This document shows, in pieces, positions 1-6,170 of a stretch of DNA of 8,531 nt. The notes under the pieces were generated by a model, which did not search any database, was not told where the DNA came from, and saw only the letters and a program-made list of their open reading frames with translations. Origin of the DNA: JBLFWJ01 sp047611425 (GTDB lineage: Bacteria; Bacteroidota; Bacteroidia; UBA10329); contig JBLFWJ010000144.1 of assembly GCA_047611425.1 (NCBI GenBank), positions 1 through 8,531 on the forward strand, written 5' to 3'. The position numbers were made by a program, and so were the translations under genes. Numbering within the stretch: position 1 is the first letter of the stretch; the number at the start of each line of letters is the position of its first letter.

Positions 1-153
1 CAAAACCGTACTTCGGCCCTGGATACCATACGCCCGTTGTGCCTGCTTATACGTCAAATCGCCTTTTTCAACTTGATCTACAACAGCCAATTTAAAGCCT
101 AAGTTGTAATCGCGTTGACTGCGTCTTTTCCCTTTCGTCTCTCCTTCTTTCAT
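1..153 (-). CDS. IS3-family transposase OrfA, N-terminal 51 residues (partial at window edge)
   Basis: OrfA is the DNA-binding helix-turn-helix half of IS3-family transposases. It recognises the element ends and is normally joined to the DDE-catalytic OrfB by programmed -1 frameshifting. The ATG at 153-151 opens a frame with no stop to the window edge. The basic N-terminus (MKEGETKGKRRSQRDYN) is followed by the typical 'lGFKLAVVDQVEKGDLTYKQAQRAYGI' type helix-turn-helix signature at about residues 19-43. The partial length means neither the leucine zipper nor the frameshift window is visible. The start is chosen because it directly follows the leader hairpin and is the first Met after the terminal repeat. 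It could be part of a dead copy; nothing seen here shows damage. Confidence 0.82.
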   Translation of the reverse strand, partial: MKEGETKGKRRSQRDYNLGFKLAVVDQVEKGDLTYKQAQRAYGIQGRSTVL

Positions 154-180
154 AATAGGTCGATTTTTCGTCAACCTATT
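154..180 (-). promoter_or_regulatory. Leader hairpin directly upstream of IS orfA start codon
   Basis: In the minus-strand transcript, bases 180-172 (AAUAGGUUG) can pair with 162-154 (CGACCUAUU) over nine positions, with one U-G wobble, around a 9-nt loop. The hairpin abuts the AUG at 153. It would occupy the ribosome-binding region of orfA. Structures of this kind are known in some insertion sequences as protection against translation of transcripts entering from outside; that role here is inferred. Confidence 0.5.
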
Positions 181-193
181 CTAGGACGAGACA
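181..193 (-). repeat. Terminal inverted repeat (left end) of the IS element, outermost 13 bases
   Basis: Read from the outside on the minus strand the end is TGTCTCGTCCTAG, starting with the TG dinucleotide expected of IS3-family tips. The matching right-end repeat lies outside the window, so the inner limit of the repeat cannot be fixed and the leader hairpin may be part of it. Confidence 0.55.
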
Positions 194-197
194 ATTC

Positions 198-240
198 AAA
201 CAAAAAAGGCGTCAGACTTACTCTGACGCCTTTTTTGTTT
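198..240. terminator. Bidirectional intrinsic terminator ending the minus-strand operon
   Basis: Bases 198-216 and 222-240 are perfect reverse complements (19 bp) around the loop CTTAC. The core GGCGTCAGA/TCTGACGCC is flanked by A-rich and T-rich arms, so a U-tract follows the GC stem in both directions. It lies 16 bases beyond the stop codon of the DUF1571 gene and is the only strong terminator in the window. It separates that operon from the IS element. Confidence 0.93.
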
Positions 241-256
241 CTACCTACCGCAATTC

Positions 257-1099
257 TCAAAAATCGTAATCCTTGTAATCCTTCGTGAATTCTTCCGATG
301 AAATAGATGGGTTAATCTTCACATTGGTGTACTCATACGTGGCAGAATGACCGCCTTCATCAAACATCTTTTGATAGATCGGCAATTTCAGTTCCTTATC
401 CACATACATGGTAATGCTCTTGCAATAAGAGTTTGGGATTTTAATGGTTTGCCCGGCTTTTACAGAATCAAAGTTTTTGAGTTTGTTCTGCTCTAAAAGC
501 ATGTACTCATTGGTATGCGTTTTACGAGCAATCGAGATAATATCTTCACCCGAAGCAACCTTGTAATCCACAAAACCATACTCCTTATTATCAAGTTCAA
601 TGTGATAGCAATTCCGTCCATCCCAAGTTATGTCTCCTTTGTATTCCACATAATCGTTAATCTTCGTTTGGTAAGTAGAATACACGTTACCCAAAACTTC
701 TCCAGTGTATTTAAACGACAATTGCTTTACACCGTGATGTTGTCCCTTACGAAGAATCGAACCGTCTGGATCCAAGTTCAAATTCATGTAAGGAAACGCA
801 TTTGGATTAACGAGACAATTACCATCGTTTTGTCCAGCTAAGTAGATTACCTCTGCTCCTTCATTCGGAGCTTGCACTTTCAGGTAAACCTTAAACGGAC
901 TCATGTTAAGCTTTACATCTTGCTCCCCTAGTTCCATTTTTCCCTTCATTCTTTCACTCTTCTTCAAGTGGAAAGTAAGAGTCTTATGAGTTTTAATCAC
1001 CGCCTGCATATCCTGAAACAGTTGATCAATATCAGGCGCTTGCGCAAAGCAGCTGGTTGTAACAAGAATGCCAATAAGTAAAGTAGATAGGTTCTTCAT
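257..1099 (-). CDS. Secreted DUF1571 (LolA/outer-membrane-lipoprotein-sorting-like) protein with an inserted LysM domain
   Basis: This 280-residue protein has a signal peptide (about residues 1-20, ending CFAQ). Cys17 lacks a good lipobox (TTSC), so a lipoprotein is less likely. Residues 25-175 match the DUF1571 pattern: a helix, then a strand-rich stretch with 'SPFKVYLKVQAPNEGAEVIY' (67-86), 'NDGN' (91-94) and 'MNLNLDPDG' (105-113). Members are thought to have a LolA-like lipid-binding fold, but their function is not established. Residues 178-222 (YKVASGEDIISIARK ... LKNFDSVKAGQTIKIP) form a LysM repeat, a peptidoglycan-binding module. After it the DUF1571 strands resume (CKSITMYVDKELKLPIYQ, 226-243). 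The gene is last in a three-gene operon, 31 bases after the sphingomyelinase gene, and is followed by a strong terminator. I am confident in the domains; a lipid-carrier role at the cell wall is inference. Confidence 0.85.
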   Translation of the reverse strand: MKNLSTLLIGILVTTSCFAQAPDIDQLFQDMQAVIKTHKTLTFHLKKSERMKGKMELGEQDVKLNMSPFKVYLKVQAPNEGAEVIYLAGQNDGNCLVNPNAFPYMNLNLDPDGSILRKGQHHGVKQLSFKYTGEVLGNVYSTYQTKINDYVEYKGDITWDGRNCYHIELDNKEYGFVDYKVASGEDIISIARKTHTNEYMLLEQNKLKNFDSVKAGQTIKIPNSYCKSITMYVDKELKLPIYQKMFDEGGHSATYEYTNVKINPSISSEEFTKDYKDYDF

Positions 1100-1125
1100 A
1101 TTGTCTGATAAATCAATCGGGGTGC

Positions 1126-1133
1126 CAAAATTA
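1126..1133 (-). promoter_or_regulatory. Possible internal -7 element upstream of the DUF1571 gene
   Basis: The minus-strand sequence TAATTTTG matches the Bacteroidota -7 consensus TAnnTTTG exactly, and its TAA is also the stop codon of the sphingomyelinase gene. It lies about 27 bases before the DUF1571 start. No TTG -33 element is present at a suitable distance, so it may be chance. Confidence 0.22.
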
Positions 1134-2027
1134 GTTTTCGATGCGGACTTCTATGCCGTAGTGATCAGATAGATTAATCGGTTGACCATCCTCCTCTATT
1201 CGGTAAACCGCCAAGGCTCGATTAAGGGTTTTCGCTTCGGATTCATTTAGCCTTACCAATATGTAATCCAACAATTGAGTTTGGCCCCTATACTTTTTCG
1301 CGATGAGCTCATTGTAGGCGCACCCCCAAGTTTGTGCATCCGAAGAACTGATTTTAACTTCTTTGGGTACTGTAACATCACCATCTTGGGCATTAAGAGA
1401 ATCCAGCATCATGGCGTAATAAACGGTGTCTTTCTTGTCCGTGTTCATGTCTCCAATAATATATTGCGGCACGCCCGACAATTCATGCTTGTCAATCAAT
1501 TTCTGCTTCATTTCAGAATACTGCTGTAGCCTAATATTCCGATACGTAAGCTTGTTGTAAGCTTGGGTGTGCGTTCCAATCACGTCAAATACCTCGTCAT
1601 TCTTTGATATTCTTGCGAAGATTGCTCCCTTGTCAGAAGTCTTGTCTGCGTGACCAGCCCTACAGAAGTAAATGCTATCTCGTTTGATGATTGGGTACTT
1701 ACTTAGCAGCCAAAGCCCGTTGGTCAATTGGTAGCTCCGCTTTTTACTGGGTAGGATCTGATAGGGATAAATAGAATCAAGCGTTTTCCTCATCACACGC
1801 ACCGACTTTTTATCAAATGCCTCTTGAAGTACCATCACATCCTGATCAGACTTTGCCAAAACCTCTGCGATCAACTTGGCTCTTTCAATCTGATTATCAG
1901 TCCAGAAAATATGGCGTGGCCGTAGAAAAACGTTCCAAGTTAGTATTCGAGTCTCATCAATTGATTGAGCCGAAACGTCACCATAAAAGGATGTCAGGAT
2001 TAACCCGACAATAATCCAAGATCGCAT
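1131..2027 (-). CDS. Secreted sphingomyelinase C-like phosphodiesterase (endonuclease/exonuclease/phosphatase superfamily)
   Basis: This 298-residue protein is likely a Mg-dependent phosphodiesterase that hydrolyses sphingomyelin or related sphingophospholipids to ceramide and a head group. A Sec signal peptide covers residues 1-20 (DVSA|QS), so the mature enzyme is near the size of classical bacterial neutral sphingomyelinases. All superfamily motifs are visible: TWNVF (30-34, Asn32), LQEAF with metal ligand Glu69, GTHTQ (151-155, His153), GDMN (192-195, Asp193/Asn195), LDYIL (253-257) and SDHY (287-290, catalytic His289). The 'HADKTSDKGAIFARI' stretch (126-140) and GTHTQ favour sphingomyelinase over nuclease relatives. 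There is no T9SS sorting domain, so it probably acts in the periplasm unless exported otherwise. It starts 5 bases after the stop of the MBL-fold gene, indicating co-transcription. Substrate is inferred; another lipid or phosphoester is possible. Confidence 0.85.
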   Translation of the reverse strand: MRSWIIVGLILTSFYGDVSAQSIDETRILTWNVFLRPRHIFWTDNQIERAKLIAEVLAKSDQDVMVLQEAFDKKSVRVMRKTLDSIYPYQILPSKKRSYQLTNGLWLLSKYPIIKRDSIYFCRAGHADKTSDKGAIFARISKNDEVFDVIGTHTQAYNKLTYRNIRLQQYSEMKQKLIDKHELSGVPQYIIGDMNTDKKDTVYYAMMLDSLNAQDGDVTVPKEVKISSSDAQTWGCAYNELIAKKYRGQTQLLDYILVRLNESEAKTLNRALAVYRIEEDGQPINLSDHYGIEVRIEN

Positions 2028-2032
2028 AAAGT

Positions 2033-2671
2033 CTATTGAAGGAATGGATTGTACTGACGCTCATACCCTACAGATGTTGTAGGCCCATGACCAGAATACA
2101 CTTTTACATCGTCTGGGAGACACATTAATTCAGTTTTGATGGATTCAATCAAAGTTTCATGATTGCCTCCAGGTAAATCCGTTCGGCCTATACTACCCTG
2201 AAACAGGACATCTCCGGCAATCAACTGCTTACTTTTTTCGTGATAAAAACAAACTTCACCCGGGGTGTGCCCTGGAGTGAAAATCACTTTCCATATGGAT
2301 TCTCCAATGGTGATGGTGTCATTATGGTCGATAAAAGAAGATGGCTCGATTACTTTTACATCTGCAAAACCAAACTGCTCTGCATAGTTGGGAACTGCCA
2401 TGTATCCTTGAACATCCAATTTATGCATGATTGGGGATAGTCCGTACTTCTCTTTCACAAACGCAACACCCAAAACATGATCGACATGACCATGAGTGAG
2501 TATAAGTTGGGTGGGGTTTAAACCCTCACTATCAATGAAGCTGACCAGTTGATTTTGCTCCGCAGAATCCATACAGCCCGGGTCGATAATCGCACATTCC
2601 TTGGTATCATCCCAAATTATGTATGTATTTTCCTGAAAGAGATTGAAGGTAAGCGCGTGTACGTTTGGCAT
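2033..2671 (-). CDS. Metallo-beta-lactamase-fold hydrolase (glyoxalase II-like, YcbL-type)
   Basis: This cytoplasmic protein of 212 residues belongs to the MBL fold, glyoxalase II-like branch (small single-domain thioesterases and related enzymes). Zinc ligands are all present: THGHVDH (His60, His62, Asp64, His65), TPGHTPG (His135), AGDVLF (Asp154) and SGHGP (His195). The 'GSIGRTDLPGG' segment is typical of this subgroup. An upstream in-frame ATG at 2776 would add 35 residues. I reject it because it would run into the divergent gene's start and over the promoter, while MPNVHALTFNLFQENTYII is the usual N-terminus of the family. It is the first gene of the operon, with the sphingomyelinase gene 5 bases downstream. 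The substrate is unknown; hydroxyacylglutathione hydrolase activity is only one option. Confidence 0.88.
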   Translation of the reverse strand: MPNVHALTFNLFQENTYIIWDDTKECAIIDPGCMDSAEQNQLVSFIDSEGLNPTQLILTHGHVDHVLGVAFVKEKYGLSPIMHKLDVQGYMAVPNYAEQFGFADVKVIEPSSFIDHNDTITIGESIWKVIFTPGHTPGEVCFYHEKSKQLIAGDVLFQGSIGRTDLPGGNHETLIESIKTELMCLPDDVKVYSGHGPTTSVGYERQYNPFLQ

Positions 2672-2688
2672 GGTCGAAATATGTGAAC

Positions 2689-2722
2689 CAAAAATACTAT
2701 TCGACAGTTCTGTCAGTTGCAA
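2689..2722 (-). promoter_or_regulatory. Bacteroidota-type promoter for the MBL/sphingomyelinase/DUF1571 operon
   Basis: On the minus strand an exact TAnnTTTG element (TATTTTTG, 2696-2689) lies 17 bases before the ATG at 2671. A TTG (2722-2720) stands 23 bases upstream of it, within the broad spacing known for -33/-7 promoters of this phylum. Transcription would begin near 2683, giving a very short leader. This also supports the start at 2671 rather than the longer frame. Confidence 0.55.
2703..2714. promoter_or_regulatory. Dyad GACAG-TT-CTGTC in the divergent promoter region, candidate operator
   Basis: A perfect 5+5 bp inverted repeat with a 2-base centre lies between the -33 and -7 elements of the minus-strand promoter, where a bound regulator would block RNA polymerase. 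On the minus strand AACTG also occurs twice around it. The arms are short, so chance occurrence is possible, and no regulator gene is in the window. Confidence 0.3.
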
Positions 2723-2753
2723 TAAAACATCTCCCGCGCAGGTAGTATCTTTA
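2717..2753 (+). promoter_or_regulatory. Possible weak promoter for the large envelope protein gene
   Basis: TATCTTTA (2746-2753) matches TAnnTTTG except for the last base, and TTG at 2717-2719 lies 26 bases upstream, a little far. If used, transcription would start inside the first codons. Translation would then have to begin downstream, for example at TTG 2762, which still leaves an intact signal peptide. Confidence 0.25.
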
Positions 2754-5700
2754 TGCTCCTTTTGAAAATTCCCCATTCATATAAGACCGTGTTTTGGTCG
2801 GTCGTTTTGACCTTGATTGGACTGCTTTATCCGGTGTCGGATTCCATGGCGCAATTCTATAATGGATCGCAAATGGCATTTGGCAAGAACCGAGTTCAGT
2901 TCAACAAGTTTGATTGGTCATTTTTCCGGTTCGATAAATTTGATGTTTACTTCTACGTTGGTGGTCAAGAGCAGGCTGTGTACGCCATGCGAAGTTCAGA
3001 CCGAATGCTGAAGGATCTGGAAAAGAAATTGGATTACACGATGAACAAGCGGTTTCAGATCGTGATCTACAACCGACTTTCTGATCTACGGCAAAGCAAC
3101 ATTGGGGCAGTAACGGAGGAAGATTATAATACTGGAGGTGCCACACATATCGTTGGTAAAAAGCTGATTCTGTATTTCAATGGAGATTATGTTGATTTCG
3201 AAAAACAGCTGAAATCGGGCCTTACACAGGTGATGATCAACAATATGATGTTTGGCGGAAAGCTGAAGGACGTTATTCGAAACAGCACTTTACTGAACAT
3301 TCCACCTTGGTTTACGGGTGGCCTAATTTCCTACTTAGGTAGAGGTTGGAATGCTGAAATCAATAATGTGGTGAAGGATGGAATCACAAGTGGACGCTGG
3401 GAAAAATTCAATCGGCTTGAAGGAGAAGAGGCGATTATTGCTGGGCATTCACTGTGGAAATACGTTGCGGACACCTATGGAGAAAGCACGGTCAGCAATA
3501 TTCTTTATATGACCCGAATTAGCCGAAACGTTGACAGCGGGCTCATGTTTGTTTTGGGGGTTTCCTTGAAAAACCTGATTGCAGAATGGCTTAATCACTA
3601 CGACAAGAAATTCTACCGACAAGAGCAAAAACTGAAACTTCCGGAAGAGAAACCTCTGAATCGTGTCACCAAAAAACCACATCCCTTCTGTGTTTATGGT
3701 GCACCTTCATTCAGCCCTAATAGTAAGTATTTGACTTACAAAAAGAATGACCGTGGCCGAATCAAAGTTTACATAAAGGACTTGCAAACCGGGAAAAAGA
3801 AGGTCGTTTTCCGACAAGGGTACCGGTCACATCGTGTGATGGATGACAGCTATCCAATTATGACTTGGCATCCAAGCTCCGAATTGCTAACGATGCTTAC
3901 CGAGCATAAAGGGGACATTAAGCTATTGATGTACAACCTAAAAACGAAGAAGACCGAGAAAAAAGAAATCTTCTATTTCCAGAAGGTCACCTCGGCCGAT
4001 TACTCCAAGGATGGAAAGAGCCTTGCCATGACCGCTGTGCTCGAAGGCCGCTCTGACCTATATGAGTACAACATCATTTCCAATACATACGACCGGATTA
4101 CCAACGACAACTTCACGGATCAGGACGCCAAATATCTGGATGGGTCACACATAATTTTCTCATCCAACCGAACCAACGATACCCTTGGTGAGATTAACAC
4201 AGACCTTCTGGATCCAGATTTGTCTCAGGATTTATTCATCTATGATTTGAATGATAAAGACAAGATTCTGAGAAGGGTTACGAATACTGAGGATGCCGAT
4301 GAAACTGAACCAGAATTGTATGCCGATGGAGAATTCTCGTTCTTATCTGATGCCAACGGCACCATCAATCGACACTTAGGCAAGCTAGACAGCAACATTG
4401 CCTTCATCGATACAATCACCCACTACAACTACTTTACAGAGACTCGACCAATCACTAATTTCCCTCGGAATATTACCAGTTACGCTGTTGATACAACCAC
4501 AGGCACGATAGCGGATGTCATTCTATCCAACGGTAATTATCGACTCACTTTACACCCAAGAGAAAAGGAAATTGGGGTAGAATCTACTTCCACTAAACAG
4601 CAATCTACATTTAAGGAAAATACTGAATTTGAAGAAGAGACCGAGGAACAGGTTGGGGCAGTTGCACCAAATGTAACACCCGTTTCACCAGAACCAGAAA
4701 AGCCATTTGACCCAAACAACATCGACATTTTCAACTATCAGTTTGAATCTGAATTGGGCAATGTAAATGAGGAAAATAAAACTGGTAAACCTGAAAAGCG
4801 AACCGTTCCGCCAAAAGCAAACGCACAACCGACTAATCCGAACATGCCATATCGGATGAGTAGAAAGCTAGAGCGAGACAAGTCAAGATCACATGCCAAG
4901 CAACGGATTGACAGTTTGAATGCCGCTTTGAATTCTGCACAAATGCCAGAAGACAAATGGGAATTACCACAACAACGGTATTACCACAAGCACTTTTTTG
5001 TGGACTATGTGATTACTCAACTTGACAACAATTTCATCAACTCTACCTACCAGCGATACACTGGTGGTGGCGGATTTGTTAATCCAGGACTCAACGGGTT
5101 TGTAAAGCTTGGCGCATCAGATTTATTCGAAGATTACAAAGTTGTTGGTGGTTTTCGAATTGTCGGGAACTTGAACAATTCAGAATATTTCCTAACGGCA
5201 CAAAACTTTAAAAAGCGACTCGACCATCAACTCACCTTTCACCGACAGGCGGTTGAAAGTCAGCCTGAATTCGATCAGATTGCTAAAGTCTTAACGCATA
5301 GTTTGATCTACAAGATGACTTGGCCGTTTGCTGAATTTGTTTCCGTTCGGGGTACGGTCACTGGCCGAAGCGACAAAACTGTTATAAAATCCACAACAGA
5401 TAGAAATCTAAAAGAGCCAGATGACTACAAATGGCTAGGAGGATTAAAAGCTGAGTTCATTTTTGACAATACTATCTCTAACGGCATCAACCTGTATAGA
5501 GGCATAAGGATGAAAGCCTTTGGAGAATTCTATCAGAACATTGACAAAGATGCCGGAAACCTTGCCGTGGTTGGGGTAGATGTAAGAAATTATCAGAAAG
5601 TTCATCGAGAGATAATCTGGGCAAACCGATTTGCCGCCAGTACTAATTTCGGTTCAGACAAGCTTGTCTATTACATGGGTGGTGTTGACGATTGGATTGG

Positions 5701-6163
5701 TTCAAGGTTCAACAACCAAATGCAGGTTGATCCGAATGAGAATTACCAGTATCAGAGTTTGGCCACCAACATGCGAGGGTTCGCACAGAACATTAGAAAC
5801 GGAACGAGTTTCGCATTAATAAATAGTGAATTGCGTATTCCACTATTCCGTTACCTATTTAACCGTCCGCTGAGATCCGACTTTCTACACAACTTCCAGA
5901 TTGTAGGCTTTGGTGATATTGGTACGGCTTGGACAGGCGTTTCTCCTTTCTCCGAGGACAACAACCTGAATCAGGAAGTAATTGATTTAGGATCTACCGT
6001 TGTTACGCTTCGTAACAGACGCGAGCCAATCGTTGGCGGATTCGGAGTTGGAATCAGAGCTCGACTACTCGGCTACTTCATTCGAATTGACCGTGCTTGG
6101 GGTGTGGAAAACATGAAGGTCAATGACGGAATCTGGTACATTTCATTGAGCGTAGATTTCTAA
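2753..6163 (+). CDS. Large envelope protein: degenerate peptidase-MA-like domain, TolB/PD40-like propeller, and Omp85-type beta-barrel
   Basis: The protein has 1136 residues. A signal peptide covers residues 1-34 (hydrophobic 13-26, SMA|QF). Residues 55-285 resemble peptidase-MA-like gluzincins: the helix normally holding HExxH reads KSGLTQV (154-160), followed by the expected PPWFTGGLISYL (184-195), so the zinc motif is lost. Residues 310-600 hold PD40/TolB-like propeller blades such as APSFSPNSKYLTY, SADYSKDGKSLAM and DLYEYNIISNTYDRIT. Residues 605-735 are a low-complexity Glu/Pro/Asn and then basic linker. Residues 740-1136 form a strand-rich barrel with an Omp85 motif MRGF (1007-1010), SELRIPLF (1025-1032), GFGDIGTAW (1052-1060), a paired 'GGFGVGIRARLLGYFIRID' strand region and a C-terminal beta-signal ending WYISLSVDF. 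It is likely inserted in the outer membrane with the propeller in the periplasm. Function is unknown. ATG 2753 is used here; TTG 2762 is an alternative. Confidence 0.82.
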   Translation: MLLLKIPHSYKTVFWSVVLTLIGLLYPVSDSMAQFYNGSQMAFGKNRVQFNKFDWSFFRFDKFDVYFYVGGQEQAVYAMRSSDRMLKDLEKKLDYTMNKRFQIVIYNRLSDLRQSNIGAVTEEDYNTGGATHIVGKKLILYFNGDYVDFEKQLKSGLTQVMINNMMFGGKLKDVIRNSTLLNIPPWFTGGLISYLGRGWNAEINNVVKDGITSGRWEKFNRLEGEEAIIAGHSLWKYVADTYGESTVSNILYMTRISRNVDSGLMFVLGVSLKNLIAEWLNHYDKKFYRQEQKLKLPEEKPLNRVTKKPHPFCVYGAPSFSPNSKYLTYKKNDRGRIKVYIKDLQTGKKKVVFRQGYRSHRVMDDSYPIMTWHPSSELLTMLTEHKGDIKLLMYNLKTKKTEKKEIFYFQKVTSADYSKDGKSLAMTAVLEGRSDLYEYNIISNTYDRITNDNFTDQDAKYLDGSHIIFSSNRTNDTLGEINTDLLDPDLSQDLFIYDLNDKDKILRRVTNTEDADETEPELYADGEFSFLSDANGTINRHLGKLDSNIAFIDTITHYNYFTETRPITNFPRNITSYAVDTTTGTIADVILSNGNYRLTLHPREKEIGVESTSTKQQSTFKENTEFEEETEEQVGAVAPNVTPVSPEPEKPFDPNNIDIFNYQFESELGNVNEENKTGKPEKRTVPPKANAQPTNPNMPYRMSRKLERDKSRSHAKQRIDSLNAALNSAQMPEDKWELPQQRYYHKHFFVDYVITQLDNNFINSTYQRYTGGGGFVNPGLNGFVKLGASDLFEDYKVVGGFRIVGNLNNSEYFLTAQNFKKRLDHQLTFHRQAVESQPEFDQIAKVLTHSLIYKMTWPFAEFVSVRGTVTGRSDKTVIKSTTDRNLKEPDDYKWLGGLKAEFIFDNTISNGINLYRGIRMKAFGEFYQNIDKDAGNLAVVGVDVRNYQKVHREIIWANRFAASTNFGSDKLVYYMGGVDDWIGSRFNNQMQVDPNENYQYQSLATNMRGFAQNIRNGTSFALINSELRIPLFRYLFNRPLRSDFLHNFQIVGFGDIGTAWTGVSPFSEDNNLNQEVIDLGSTVVTLRNRREPIVGGFGVGIRARLLGYFIRIDRAWGVENMKVNDGIWYISLSVDF

Positions 6164-6170
6164 GGCGCAC

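Larger units (their letters stand above)
1..193 (-). mobile_element. IS3-family insertion sequence, left end only (truncated by window)
   Basis: The leftmost 193 bases read, on the minus strand, as the start of an IS3-family element. The outer terminus begins with TG, as is usual for IS3-family ends (5'-TG...CA-3'), followed by a short leader and then an OrfA-type reading frame pointing into the element. Only one end is visible, so the target duplication, the right terminal repeat and orfB cannot be checked. The element sits immediately downstream of the terminator of the neighbouring minus-strand operon and is transcribed in the same direction. The family call rests on the OrfA sequence and the TG terminus. 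The exact boundary at 193 is my estimate. Confidence 0.8.

Noticed and set aside
515..841. Plus-strand 108-residue open frame opposite the DUF1571 gene
   Set aside because: Its composition is that of an antisense shadow, with no family resemblance, and it lies wholly inside a well-supported gene.
2672..2776. N-terminal extension of the MBL-fold hydrolase from the ATG at 2776
   Set aside because: It would overlap the divergent gene's start and cover an exact TAnnTTTG promoter. The extra 35 residues do not resemble the family, whose usual N-terminus begins at the ATG at 2671.
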